DNA of 64,000 bases from Coptis chinensis. Lineage: Eukaryota > Streptophyta > Magnoliopsida > Ranunculales > Ranunculaceae. A program made the translations under genes and the position numbers. Below are positions 48,060-59,781 of this stretch, one piece after another. A model generated the notes under the pieces. That model did no database searches and had not been told where the DNA came from. It was given only the letters and a program-made list of their open reading frames with translations. The stretch is from contig CM027379.1 of NCBI GenBank assembly GCA_015680905.1, positions 30,770,501-30,834,500 on the forward strand, read 5' to 3'. Numbering within the stretch: position 1 is the first letter of the stretch; every line of letters begins with the position of its first letter.

Positions 48060-49577
48060 CTCGATATGGGATCGAAAATGTTAAGTACTCAGATTTCTTT
48101 GAGAGGTAGCGGGTTAGCTGTACAAGCAATTCGACCTCTTATAGGGGGGATGGGGTTTAAAGCGACTTCTCTAGAGGGGCAGCCCAGAAGCAAGATTCTA
48201 GGCAGGCTTAAGTGGGGATTTTGGTCTAGCAATTAGAGATAGAGAAAAAGTTGAGCCAACCAAGGCTTTGGTAAGAAACCAGTAATATGCTTAACACACC
48301 CAAGTCAAGGGCTACGAGTGGGGATTTCTAGGAGATTCAAGCGCGTATGCTGAGCCTAGCTTTAGTCGGCATAAGAACAAACAACTAAATGGGTATCCTT
48401 AGCCTTTTGTTAGCTTCGGTGGCCCGGAGTCTTCTACGGGGCATCTCTTCTTTATAGCTTTATAGATTATGAATTGATTCGAACACACAAGAAAAGCGTT
48501 GATGGAACCATGCAAACAAGATTGCTCATTAACTCACTAGCGCCCCAATCAAATCATTCCAAAGTACTTCCCTTATGCACCAAGTGTCCGGAACAAGCTC
48601 TTGGTGAAAAAGATCGGGCGTGTAGTCCGAGCGAAGATTATCCGTCAGTAGTTATTTCCTTTTTCTTGAGAAAGCTCTCCGAGTAAGGGAATGCTCGTGT
48701 AGTCGATTAACTTGCACTAAGCTTTTCAGAATATCTTCCAAGAAACCCGACCGGAGAGTCCGGCCGTCTTGAGTGATAAGCACCGCTAAACCTCGCTTTA
48801 GTGCCTAATTTCTTCCATAGCACCCTTTATTAGAATTAGAGCGCAGACTGGTGTATTGATCGGACATAATGCTCCCCCTTTCGTCATAAGGCGTGGTTTC
48901 TCACGCTCTATAATGATGATCAAATCACGATCATGGGATAGCCCGGTTCTAATTCTATATGGATTAGAATTGAAATTAAGACCGAAGCTTATTTAGTTCC
49001 AGATGATGTAGAGCCAATTCAATTTATTTCCTTAGGTTCCTAGCTCTCCTCTCGGGTGGGTTGGAAAACTTTCATATCAAAGGGTTAGCTCTATCGAACG
49101 AAGGTTAGGTTTTCAAAGTGGTAGGCTTAGAGCCGACAATAAAGCTAGAAAAGTCTACCGCATGAAGCGAGTAGTCTTTGCCAAAGCAAAAAAGGTAATG
49201 CTTATTTCATCTTTACCGAGATGAAATGCAAAGCTGTGGTCTTTGGGGTCCAACTTCTTTCTTTTTTTGTTCAGATTGGACTTGCCGACATATCCAAAAC
49301 GTAAGTGAGTCGGAATCAAGCTCTTGTCGCTCGTCCATTCAAACGATGCTATAACTTAAGAAAGAGGGCTGCCCCTCTTATAATAATAGTAGATCATTTT
49401 CAGCATGCTATCCATTTGAATTGTTTTCTCCTCCCTTTCCAAACCCCAGTCATTTTCGGGATCATTTTTGCATTATAGTCCTCCTCAACTAAACAAAAAC
49501 ACCTAAGATTAACGAAGAAGGTCTATCCCTTCAATCCATTTTGAAAGCCAAGCAAGCTCGGGTAAATGGCCTAGAAA
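48060..49577. other. Organelle-like (probably mitochondrial) DNA inside the Mutator-like element
   Basis: The texture changes sharply: higher GC, few repeats, no plant nuclear TE motifs, and phrasing typical of plant mitochondrial intergenic DNA (GGGCTGCCCCTCTTATAATA, GAATGCTCGTGTAGTCG, CCAAGCAAGCTCGGGTAAAT). No mitochondrial gene could be named. The call rests on sequence style, not alignment. Borders are approximate. Confidence 0.5.
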
Positions 49578-49707
49578 TACATGCACACCTTAGATATAGA
49601 TTGGCATGCACACCGCCTTTATTTCGTTCTTTTGTTTTTCACGTTGGTATTGCAACAATTTGAATTAGTTGAATGTCTTATTTTTAACTCCTATTTATTT
49701 TGTAGCA

Positions 49708-52171
49708 ATGCCTCGAACAAAGAATCTGAATGTGAAGAATGCAGCAAAAAGTGTTTTCACGGGTGCTAAGAAGTTGTTAGGTGGGGGGAGTAGTAGTTCG
49801 GTCGCGAGGAGCCCGAAAAAAGAGAAAGGGCAACAACTACCTCGGCATCGGTCCCAGGGGGGATCGGAAAGCGGATGATCCCAGTAATGTAGTAAGTGGT
49901 GTAGAGTTAGGAAATCAAAAGAGAAGAAAGCAAACAATTATGAGTGATGTAGATTTAGATTTAGATGTAGATGTAGATTTAGATTTAGATTTAGATTTAG
50001 ATGAAGATGAAGATGAAGATGTAGATGTAGATGATGTAAATATGGATCGTGGGAAGAGTGTAGCTGTAGGTGATGATGAAGAAGATGACGAAGAGGGTGT
50101 TGATGACGCGGAGGATGAGGAGGACGCGGAGGATGAGGAGGAGGAGGATGATGATGACGAGGAAGTCCCTGAAGTCCCTGTACCTGTACCTCCAGTGAAT
50201 ATTGTGAGAAAGTCCAACAATGACTTGGAGTTCCAGAGAGGTGTTTATGGAGGTGGCCCTCGTGTGTCACATCTATTGTATGACTATGCAGTGCACGTAG
50301 CTCGCGATGTTTGGGAGGGGCAGGTAATATTATCATATAGTGTCTATTAGTATTTAAATTTTGTATTACGAAACTTGTGCATACATTAATACTAAGTTTT
50401 TGTTGTTTTAGGCGGAGCGAGGGGTGTTGAAGTGCCATGGGCACCTCAACAAGTTGGTACAATGGGATATCAGAGGAGAGTGTTCAGACTGTTCTACTTT
50501 TCACGTGGAGCTTCAAAGGACCGGCTTATGTGCTCTGGTCTTAGGTGTATACAGCATCGGGATCCCGTGGTTGGTCTCGCGTTTGTGGAGAGGTGGCATC
50601 CGAGACCAACACGTTTCATATGCCGTGGGGTGAGATGACAATCACGTTTGGACGATGTTTCCCAACTCTTAGGAGTTCGATCGAGGCAAAGCAGTTGATC
50701 GGGGACACCGATTTGACCTTGGAACAGAACAAAAAGACTTCTCCACAAAAATCTTGGCATACCCATGGATAAGATAGATCGGAGATGAAATCCAATAAGT
50801 TCACTTCCAAAGTTAGGATGGATTTCTTGATGAAGCAGATTTTTGTCGGGAAGGTAAGAGATGAAGATTTACGTGATGAAAATGGGGTTGTTGTGAAGAA
50901 GCGCCAACCCAAAAAGAGGTTTTTTTGTGAGAGCTTATCCGTTATTTTTCTTTGGATGTACCGCTTCTTCACCGATCGCCGGAACTGCAGTTCCCGTTTG
51001 TTATCCGAGACCGCTTTCTAAATTTGCCGAGATCGAGACTACGCTGGCGTGGGGTGCAGCTTTACCGGGCTTACTTTTGTATGGGGGTCTTGGGACGCCA
51101 CAAGTGCCAAGGTGAAGGGTGTTTCGTGCTATTTCACTCTCCTACGTATTATTAGTTTTTGTTTTTCTTTTCAATGTCAATTTTATCTATCTATTACAAT
51201 ATTAACTCGGTGTCTATATTAATGTAGGCATGGATTTATGAGTACTTCCTTAGGTGTTCGTGCCATACCCAAATGAGGACTATCATTTGAGCATGTCCCG
51301 TGCTAATAGGTACTTTCCATTACTCGATCTTTTTATGCTAGCACAACAATTTGCATTCAAGTATACCCGAGCCACCATTGATAATATGACTTGGTACCGA
51401 TGTAAGTATTTTTGTATGTAAATAATTTTATTTATTAATTAATATTATTAGTATGTGATTAATGATTAATTTCCTCGATCATATGCTATTTGACAGTTGA
51501 ATGGTATCCCTATGTTGAAGTCCGAGCTACACGGCCGGTGGATGAAATAGCATTTTTCGAGGGATTTATATGCTTTCTTGATAATGTCGAAAGCAAAGAC
51601 AATGTTGCGAGGGTGGTCAGGCGTCGGTTGGGTCATATGCGGTTTGTACCCTCGGATCCCCAAAACCAAAGAGCTCGACGCGAACTACTTCCGGACGCGG
51701 GTATGATGTAAAATTTAATATTGCGTCTTCCTACTGGAGTAATTGGCAGAATCACTTGATTCAACTTGAACAACGCGGACCCATTCCGTCTTATCCATGG
51801 GAGTGTGTTAGTAGATACATGAGTTGGTACGAAAACAATAGTCATATGAGAATGATAAACCCTGATCATCTTAGTCACTACTCCCTACAGAGTCTTCCAT
51901 ATCATAATCTGGTGAGTTAATATCTTACAACGTTAATTTTTGTTTTGTTTTGTTTTGTTTTGGTATTTTATAAATGTAAATGTATATACTAATGTAGTTT
52001 TGTGTTTTAATTTTGACAGCACCCCGTCGTCGATGAAATTTCTCGCTTGCTCAATCAAGGCCTGCAATTGGGTGGGACTGCGATTCCAGAGGATGCACAG
52101 AACGAGTTCATGGAGGCATACAATTTGACCCGGTGCAAGTTCATTGGCGGACGATATCGTGAAGGAGCATA
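49708..52171 (+). pseudogene. Plant mobile domain (PMD) protein gene carried by the Mutator-like element, frameshifted
   Basis: The likely start is ATG 49708 (MPRTKNLNVKNAAKS). After a frameshift near 49875 comes an Asp/Glu-rich tract coded by GAT/GAG hexamer repeats (49940-50165), then YDYAVHVARDVWEG and a donor at 50323/50324. Exon 2 starts at 50412 and, through frame changes, carries PMD hallmarks: FVERWHP, ETNTFHMPWGEMTITF, GDTDLT, FAEIETTLAWGAALPGLLLYGGLG. Further exons begin near 51236 (WIYEYF, RANRYFPLLDLFMLAQQFAF; donor near 51399) and 51497 (EWYPYVEVR, VVRRRLGHMRFVPSDP). After a frameshift near 51707 follows SSYWSNWQNHLIQLEQRGPIPSYPW, with a donor after LPYHNL. The last exon (52021-52171) ends GGRYREGA-TAG. 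PMD proteins occur in transposons and in host genes such as MAIN/MAIL1. At least four frameshifts suggest this copy is not functional. Confidence 0.75.
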
Positions 52172-52192
52172 GGATTTAGGTATGTTGAGTTT

Positions 52193-52440
52193 GGTTAGTT
52201 TAGGGTTTAGGGTTTAGTGGCCATATATCTTGTTTTGGTGTGTTGAGCATAGGATTGCAGCTTGTGGCCATATATCTTGTTTTTGGTGTGTCCACTGGGC
52301 AATGAGTGGAATGGGAGAGTCTCATTGTCCTATATGTAGGTGTCCATATAGTCACTTCCCTAGTATCTGTCAATTGCTTCATTTTTTGCTCTTGAAAATG
52401 TTGAGCATAGGATTGCAGCTTGTGGCCCCCAAGAAAGCAT
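52193..52440 (+). repeat. Short telomere-like run and local direct repeats
   Basis: Three TTTAGGG-type units lie at about 52196-52217. The phrase GAGCATAGGATTGCAGCTTG then occurs twice in full (52236 and 52405), and a ten-base stub GAGCATAGGA occurs at 52165. The GGCCATATATCTTGTTTTGG phrase also repeats (52219 and 52265). Confidence 0.7.
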
Positions 52441-52990
52441 ATACATAGATAAAACTCATACACAATACACATATGAAGAGGGAAAATTGGAGAAAAGATA
52501 GAGATTATTAACTTCATATGATTTAGTTATCTCTAGCACCACCACTTTTGAGTTTGAAATAGACACCCGGCTGTTCAATGGCATCAACAATAGTGTTTTA
52601 TGCTTAAAAAGGAGGAACTTCGCGACCTTTTCGCATTACATTAGTTGGATCTTTTCTTAGTAGACATATAACGACAAAGTTTGAGGACTTGCTAGGGTCT
52701 TAGAAAACATAGCTAGTTTGGCAAATTGTCATTGCAGTCACTTAAATATGATAGTGTTAAGTCTTGATTAGGTCATGTAACAATGGTGTTTCTCATGATG
52801 CAGCAATTACTTAATGTATTTCTGGGGTCTAGAGTGTAGTTAGTCTACTCAATGTGAAACTGCCACTTCTCATGAGCAGTAATTTCCCAAACTATGAGTT
52901 TGATATTTTTGGACAATGGCATATATATGAAAATCTTAGAAATCATGATTTTGCATTTGAAATTTGAATTTTATGTTATGCTGTTTGTAG

Positions 52991-53071
52991 CTCGAAATGG
53001 AGGACGGTGATGAAATTGATGCGATGTTGCACCAGACTGGGGGTGCTCTCGACGGTATAATAATAGCATGA
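52991..53071 (+). other. Possible terminal exon of the PMD gene
   Basis: After an acceptor-like TTTGTAG, an open stretch reads LEMEDGDEIDAMLHQTGGALDG and ends in TGA. It is acidic and short. Splicing to it would require skipping the TAG at 52169-52171. Weakly supported. Confidence 0.25.
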
Positions 53072-53197
53072 TGAAAGCCGTGAAAGTCGTAAAGTCGGGT
53101 AGGGAAAAGGTTGTGTGATAGAGGTCTTTGTCGAAGTCCGTTATTTTCGGTTTTGTCAAAGATTATCTTTCGTAAATTACCAAAGAAAAGGGTTAAG

Positions 53198-53390
53198 ACA
53201 TTTGTAACTTCGATACCTCCATATGGTTTTATGTTCTTGAATGGTTATTGGTTGTCCTCTCATTTGTCATTTGCAATGAATGTGGTTTCATTTTCTGCAT
53301 CGCTTCGGTTCTTTTGTTTCACTTCTATCAATAAAGACATTTGTAACTTCGATACCTCCATATGGTTTTATGTTCTTGATCAATATGTAA
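53198..53390 (+). repeat. Direct repeat of about 45 bp, two copies 139 bp apart
   Basis: GACATTTGTAACTTCGATAC...ATGTTCTTGA occurs at about 53198 and 53337 with no visible difference. Confidence 0.9.
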
Positions 53391-53819
53391 AAATATGATA
53401 ATCCAGCTTTTGCTTCAGTTTTGTGGACTCATATGTTTTACTTTGAAATAATGGAAGTACAATTCTTCCTTTCATTTTGTAATCGGCCCGATGGTCTTAT
53501 AACTGAATTATTTCTACGTGGATGTATGTTTCCATATATGCTTTCTGCCCACAATCTCTGGGTGATTAAACTAACAGAGTGACAGCTGATGTATAGGGAT
53601 TCTGGGGCATTATCAACCTTGTTCATGTGATGAATTCATTAATAAGATTGGCAAGGAATAAGAGTAAGCATTATAACAAAGTAATGCTTGTATACAAATT
53701 GGTTGTCTAATTTCGTATCTTAGCGAGCATGAGCCATGCATTGCTTGATCGGTTGAAATGCTTACAGCAATGTAGTAATCTAGCAATTGAACTTGCGTCA
53801 TGGCCATGGTCGGTCGTGG

Positions 53820-54935
53820 TTTGGACTTTGAACTTGCATTTAGAAAACGGCTTGCATTGGAAAAACGGCGCCAAAATGGCGCGGTCTGTTTGGACTTGAA
53901 CTTTGCGTCAAAAATGGCGCGGTTCTGTTTGGACTTTGTCCTAAACGGCATGGGTTGCATCGTTGGACTTTGTCCAAAACGGCATGGCCACACCGTTTGG
54001 CTTTAGTTCCAAACGGTGTGGCCATGCCGTTTTGGACAAAGTCCAAACGGTCTGGCCATGCCGTTTCGGACAAAGTCCAAACAGACACACATTTTTTTTG
54101 CAAGTTCAAAGTCCAAACGGCATGGCCACACCGTTTGTCCTTAGGGCATGGCCAAACCGTTTGTCCTTAGGCGGTGTGGCCATGCCGCTTGAGAGTAAGG
54201 CCAAACGGTGTGGCCATGCCGTTTGGACTTTGAACTTGCAAAAAAAAATGGCGTGTCTGTTTGGACTTTGTCCCAAACGGCATGGCCACACCGTTTGGCC
54301 TTACTCTCAAACGGCATGGCCACACCGTTTGGTACTAAGGACAAACGGTGTGGCCATGCCGTTTGGGACAAAGTCCAAACGGTCTGGCCATGCCGTTTAG
54401 ACTTTGAACTTGAAAAAAAATGGTTTGTCTGTTTGGACTTTGTCCCAAACGGCATGGCCGAACCGTTTGTACTTAGTCCCAAACGGCATGGCCACATCGT
54501 TTGGCCTTAGTACCAAACGGTGTGTCCATGCCGTTTGGGACAAAGTCCAAACGGTCTGGCCATGCCGTTTGGGACAAAGTCCAAACAGACACCATTTTTT
54601 TTCAAGTTCAAAGTCCAAACGGCATGGCCACACCGTTTGGCCTTAGTACCAAACGGTGTGGCCATGCCGTTTGAGACTAAGGCCCAACGGTCTGGCCATG
54701 TCGTTTGGACTTTGAACTTGCAAAAAAATAGAGTGTCTGTTTGGACTTTGTCCCAAACGGCATGGCCAGACCGTTTGGACTTTGTCCCAAACGGCATGGC
54801 CACACCGTTTGGTACTAAGGCCAAACGGTGTAGCCATGCCGTTTGGGACTAAGTCCAAACGGTTTGGCCATGCCGTTTGGGACAAAGTCCAAACAGACAC
54901 GCCATTTTTTTTATCCAAATTCAAATCCAAACGAT
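53820..54935. repeat. Palindrome array: about 23 units of AAACGG-N10-CCGTTT type
   Basis: The core is AAACGGTGTGGCCATGCCGTTT or its reverse complement, so each unit is a near-perfect inverted repeat around GGCCATGCC. Units lie about 33-35 bp apart. Spacers are mainly GGGACAAAGTCC or CCTTAGTACC. Every 140-175 bp a longer spacer with an A- or T-run and TGTCTGTTTGGACTTTG appears, sometimes inverted. Open frames exist in all six frames simply because the repeat lacks stops; they are not genes. The array lies between the convergent PMD and transposase genes. Confidence 0.95.
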
Positions 54936-55089
54936 ATCGCCGCATTACTAAGTCCATATCGTTGATGTTGATGTTTTGGCAATTTATTAGTTTGGTTTGT
55001 TTGTGTTGATGTTCATTGATGATCATATGAGTTGAGGTAAATTTGTTGTTGACAAACGTTGGCATTATACTGGTGGTATAGTATCTGCA

Positions 55090-56000
55090 TCAATACATCA
55101 TATCAACTTACGGAACAAAATTGCAAGTGGGCACGCTTGTGTAACAACAGTAACATTTATAATAAGCACATCAAAATGCTTTATGCAATCCCAAATATTA
55201 TTGTTCAGATTACAACATTTAAGCACATCGAATGAATTAGCAACAAGTATAGCCCGCCCAAGACCTAGCTTTGGCTTGTTCAAGCCTTTCTTTCCAAGTT
55301 TCAGCTCTCTTCAACTTCTCCACCTTCTTTCAACACTTCGCTTCTTCTCTCGCTCTTTTCACGACGACAATTTCTCCCGTTATAGCTAATAACTCAATTT
55401 TGGCGCACTTTCTTCGAATGGTGCATAGTCAAGGTGGCAGTGATACTGTGGCATCTTGTGGAACTGTAGCAGTAAGAAACATAACCGCAGAGAATGATGA
55501 AAAGACTGAAGATCGATTGATGCAAAGTCGAGGGGCTGGAAACGAACAGATGAGGGGCTGGAAACGAACATAACCTAAAGCAAAGCTTTGCCTCCAGATT
55601 CTCCATTTCTCCTTGAGCCATACTTCTCTTTTCTACAATATCAATGAGATTAGAACTCAGTCTAATTAAACTCCCCAAATGTAACCTAAACCAGCAATAT
55701 TAAAATTTGAAAATAAAAAGGGAGAAAGAAGTTATCAAAAAAAGCACCGGTCTATCATTATGATGTTTCCTAACTAGAGCCTAGCTAGCAGACAACATTA
55801 GATACTATCCAATGGAATGATGCAATGGAACACAACCCTCGACACAGTTCAACTTAACAACACTTGATAAAACTCTAACAAGGCTGCCATATCTAAACCA
55901 CTCTTAACAAGTCCAGACATCAATGAAGTCCATGACGCGCAGATAAAAATATCATTAGAACTAGTGAACATTTAGAATCAAAGAGTTTTGAATAAATCTA
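55090..56000. other. Element interior without a recognised gene; possible captured fragment
   Basis: On the minus strand, about 55365-55235 reads VEKLKRAETWKERLEQAKARSWAGY, a coiled-coil-like stretch that might be a captured host exon. I cannot name a family. 55680-56000 is AT-rich and unremarkable. Confidence 0.25.
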
Positions 56001-56009
56001 TACTTACAA

Positions 56010-58344
56010 TCGACAGATTACGTATTATTTTTCTCCGGACAATTTCTCGAGTCATGGTTAGCAATCATCCCACATCCGTGACACTTTCTTCCTGAATTGT
56101 TTAGGGCTATCTCTTTGGGGGATTTCCATCTATCCGCTTTCTTCTTCCCCCTCCCTTTTGTTTGAGAAATGTTGGGATTCAAAATCAATAGCTGAAATAA
56201 AGACCGAATTAAAATAAATATTTATATCAAATTAAACACCGAATTAAACACTAAATTTATATCAAATTAAACATTCAAATAAAAAAAACGTGATGTATTA
56301 ACCGGTTATCGAAGGCTCTCGCGAATCGGAGGCTCGCGAATCGAGGCTCTGCGAACTTCAAGCGTCTCCTTTGTAGGAAGTCTCATTAAACTTTGAAATT
56401 TCAATAGCCATTTCACCAATCTTTTCAATAAAATATGAATAACCCTCAAAAGTATGCGACGATCGTGAAGCCACTTGAGAAGCAACCTTGATAGAATGAG
56501 CCACTCTCAAAGGTTCATTTGAGACATTCCGACCACAAATCCAGTATCAAACTCCGCTCTATAAGTGTTAGACTTTTGCATCCACCGCGTCAATCTAAAA
56601 TGGTTTGGAATCTCTTCAATCTCGTAAGCGCATAAAAACCTTTAAGATATGACCACAAAGCAAACCCATAAACTGAAAGTACTTGCATTCGTGATCTCTC
56701 CTCTAAGGTTCCTCTATCGAAACTCACTCTCCAAACTGAATTCTTCAGCGGGTCTCTCCATTTCACCATGTAGCTTCCGGTTCCATACCTGTCAATTTGT
56801 TCCCCATCAATTTTGTATTCCATCTTTGCCTTTTCTAGTTGCTCTTTAAATTTATTGAATATTGAGATCGTATAGACCTTCGCGGCATGCATAAGGATGA
56901 AAGCATCGTTAGGCACAATCCGTGAACTATGCTCGGTGCGGTAATCAGAATCTCTTTCTTTCCTAGCAAGCAAAGTCAAAGACTTCTCATTACCATGTAC
57001 AAACTGCATAAAGCGTGAGTCGCCGAATTGACAAACGGGTCATAATGAGCATTCATCGATTCACTTCGACCCGGTGGTGCATGCATACCGGCAAAAAGGT
57101 GCCATCGAGATAACAAGGAACCCATTTCTCCCGCGATTGAATATATCTCTGTCAACCAAGGATTTTCAGACAACTCATACTTCTCAATGATTGTACACCA
57201 TCTTCTCTCAAAATCAACAATCCTATACGAAAAAGAAATAGTGTTCTTCAACTCAGTTACCAATGTCTCAAATTTGGTAAATGACATCTTCTCTTGGAAT
57301 TTCTGCATAATATGCCAAAGACAGTAACGATGACGAGTATTAGGAAACACTTTGGCAATGGCTGCTGTCATCGCTCTATCCTGGTCAGTGATGATTGCAG
57401 TTGGCGCACGACCACCCATGGCTGCAAGTCAGGCCTTAAATAGCCATATGAATGTATCTTCTGTCTCATCAAGCAACAATGCGCAACCAAACTGAATCGA
57501 CTGATAATGATGGTTGACTCCAGTAAAAGGGGCAAAAGGCATGGAATATGCATTAGCACGATATGTGGTATCAAAAGACACAACATCTCGAAATATTCAT
57601 ATCGGCATCGGAGACCTCCCATGAACCCCCGAAAAAGTTCACCGCAGTCCCATTTTCATCTAAATCAATAGCGTAATAGAACCGGGGATCCTCAAGACTC
57701 TTCAAGATAAAAAATTGCAAAGACGCGGCGGTTGCATCACCTTCTTTAGGCATCTTTACGGGTCAAACCATAATAATGGTTCCAACAATCTTTCTGTGTA
57801 AACCCAACTTCCTCTCCATGGAAAACAGATGCCACTTTCCCAACAGATAAAATTGTTATCACTAAATATCTCGGTCAAGCACTTCGCTGCTTCAGGCATA
57901 TGTTTGTTAGTTTTCATGCAAATTCTCTTCGATGGGGTCACCAGACCGTGACTATGGTCATTATGAGCAACGCTGACCTCATATATCTCTTCATGCATTC
58001 TTTTCTTAATACGAATTCTAGCTTGGCAACCACACCGGATAGTTGATGTATTTCTTAATCGGACTTCATCTCTCTTATGAGTCTTAACCCCTTCACGTGA
58101 GCAAACCAAGAAAACAACCACTAACCAAATCCACCTGATTTTGTTGCTTAGAAGTCGTCCGAACACGAGTCTCAAATCCCTCTTGTTGACCATACTCTTT
58201 GTAATAAGTCTTTGCCTCGTCAATACTTGTAAAAGTCATTCCTATATAAGGAGCAGCTAATGTTTGCGTGCCTTGAAGCAGGGTTTTAGTAGACAAAGAC
58301 CCAACCACGTCTTCTTCGATATTGATTGATGTCTCTGTCTCCAT
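56010..58344 (-). pseudogene. FAR1-type MULE transposase with C-terminal zinc knuckle, frameshifted
   Basis: From 58344: an acidic start, then the FAR1 zinc-finger region (YIGMTFTSIDEAKTYYKEYGQQEGF, TIRCGCQARIRIKKR, VAHNDHSHGL). Next come LKSLEDPRFYYAIDLDENG and GSWEVSD, then the MULE core with [12 protein letters not shown] and IITDQDRAMTAAIAKVFPNTRHRYCLWHIMQKF segments (57419-57250). The SWIM-type region follows, including YMVKWRD...WRVSFD and a MQVLSVYGFALWSYLKG block (about 56700). After more frameshifts come VAHSIKVASQVASRS and finally KGRGKKKADRW with a knuckle CHGCGMIANHDSRNCP near 56060. It would bind the termini and catalyse excision and insertion. Frameshifts near 58110, 57750, 57590 and 56500 disable it. 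It begins 88 bp inside the right palindrome array and points toward the element centre. Confidence 0.85.
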
Positions 58345-58431
58345 TTCTATAAATCGAAAAAATTAAAAATATAAATAACTTAAACAGTCAAAAATCCCAA
58401 TGTACATAAACAATGTAAATAACTTAAACAT

Positions 58432-59480
58432 CGAAACTCTGACAGAGTTAACCAAATATGCTACTTCACCGAACTCTGTCAGAGTTCAAAACTCTGACAG
58501 AGTTCACCGAATATGCTAGTTCACCGAACTCTGACAGAATTCAAAACTCTGACAAAGTTCACCGAATATGTTAGTTCACCGAACTCTAACAGAGTTCACA
58601 ACTCTGACAGAGTTCACCGAACTCTGACAGAATACGGCATGAAGAATATGACAGAGTTCAAAACTCTGACAGAGTCAAAGTTCACCGAATATGATACTTC
58701 ACCGAACTCTGACAGAGTTCAAAACTCTGAAAGAGTTCAAAACTCTGATAGAGTTCACCGAACTCTGACAGAGTTCAAAACTCTGACAGAATACGGCATG
58801 AAGAATACGACAGAGTTCACCGAACTCTGAAAGAGTTTTGAACTCTGACAGAATACGACAGAGTTCAAAACTCTGACAGAGTTCACCGAATATGCTACTT
58901 CAACGAACTCTGACAGAGTTCAAAACTCTGAAAGAGTTCAAAACTCTGATAGAGTTTCGGTGAACTCTGTCGTATTCTTCATGTCGTGATTCTCCGAGTT
59001 TTTTGAACGATATTAATACGACAGAGTTCAAAAACTCGGCGAGTTCACCGAATATGCTACTTCAACGAACTCTGACAGAGTTCAAAACTCTGAAAGAGTT
59101 CAAAACTCTGATAGAGTTCACCGAACTCTGACAGAGTTCAAAACTCTGACAGAATACGACATGAAGAATACGACAGAGTTCACCGAACTCTGACAGAGTT
59201 CAAAACTCTGACAGAATACGGCATGAAGAATACGACAGAGTTCACCGAACTCTGACAGAATACGACAGAGTTCAAAACTCTGACAGAGTTCACCGAATAT
59301 GCTACTTCACGTCGTATTCTGACAGAGTTCAAAACTCTGAAAGAGTTCAAAACTCTGATAGAGTTCACCGAACTCTGACAGAGTTCAAAACTCTGATAGA
59401 ATACGGCATGAAGAATATACGAGTTCACCGAACTCCGTGAGTATCATTTGACGAGTTCACCGAACTCGGACGTAATCTGA
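58432..59480 (-). repeat. Right AACTCTGACAGAGTT palindrome array (subterminal)
   Basis: Units of AACTCTGACAGAGTT, each a palindrome except for the central base, alternate with CACCGAACTCTGACAG and CACCGAATATGCTACTTC. A higher-order block with GAATACGGCATGAAGAATACG recurs several times. It is the counterpart of the left array in inverted orientation but longer and better conserved. Confidence 0.9.
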
Positions 59481-59781
59481 CGTGAAGAATAATGACATGA
59501 AGTTCACCAAATTGTGCGCCTTTAAACGAGGGTATTAATCATAACTATAATCATAACAACCTAAATTAAATCAAAATTCAAGGTTTTATGGTATAATGAC
59601 AATCCAAGTGTCAATTAAAGCATTATTAATAGGCAAGCACCATAACCAAATGTGGACTATAGTTGAAGTGCCAAATGATACCTGTCAGAGAAGAAGAAAC
59701 CAAGTGAAGAAACCTAATTGCCAAATGATGAGAAGAAGAAGCCGAGAGTGCCGAGCCGTAGAGAGAGAGAATCTAAATTTC

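Noticed and set aside
49915..50462. Serine- or histidine-rich antisense frames opposite the acidic tract
   Set aside because: The plus-strand frame has introns and PMD motifs. The antisense frames are complements of GAT/GAG repeats.
53943..54880. CRISPR-like appearance of regularly spaced palindromic repeats
   Set aside because: Spacers are few, reused and part of a higher-order repeat, and the context is a plant transposon. There are no cas genes.
53800..55065. Overlapping open frames in all six frames with repeated HGHTVW, GVAMPFGTK and TAWPHRL peptides
   Set aside because: These are translations of a stop-poor palindromic DNA repeat. The same peptide families appear on both strands, so the frames are by-products of the array and not genes.
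58513..59428. Open frames rich in TEFKTLTE and NSVRVLNS
   Set aside because: Translations of the GAGTTC satellite on opposite strands, with no start context or non-repetitive part.
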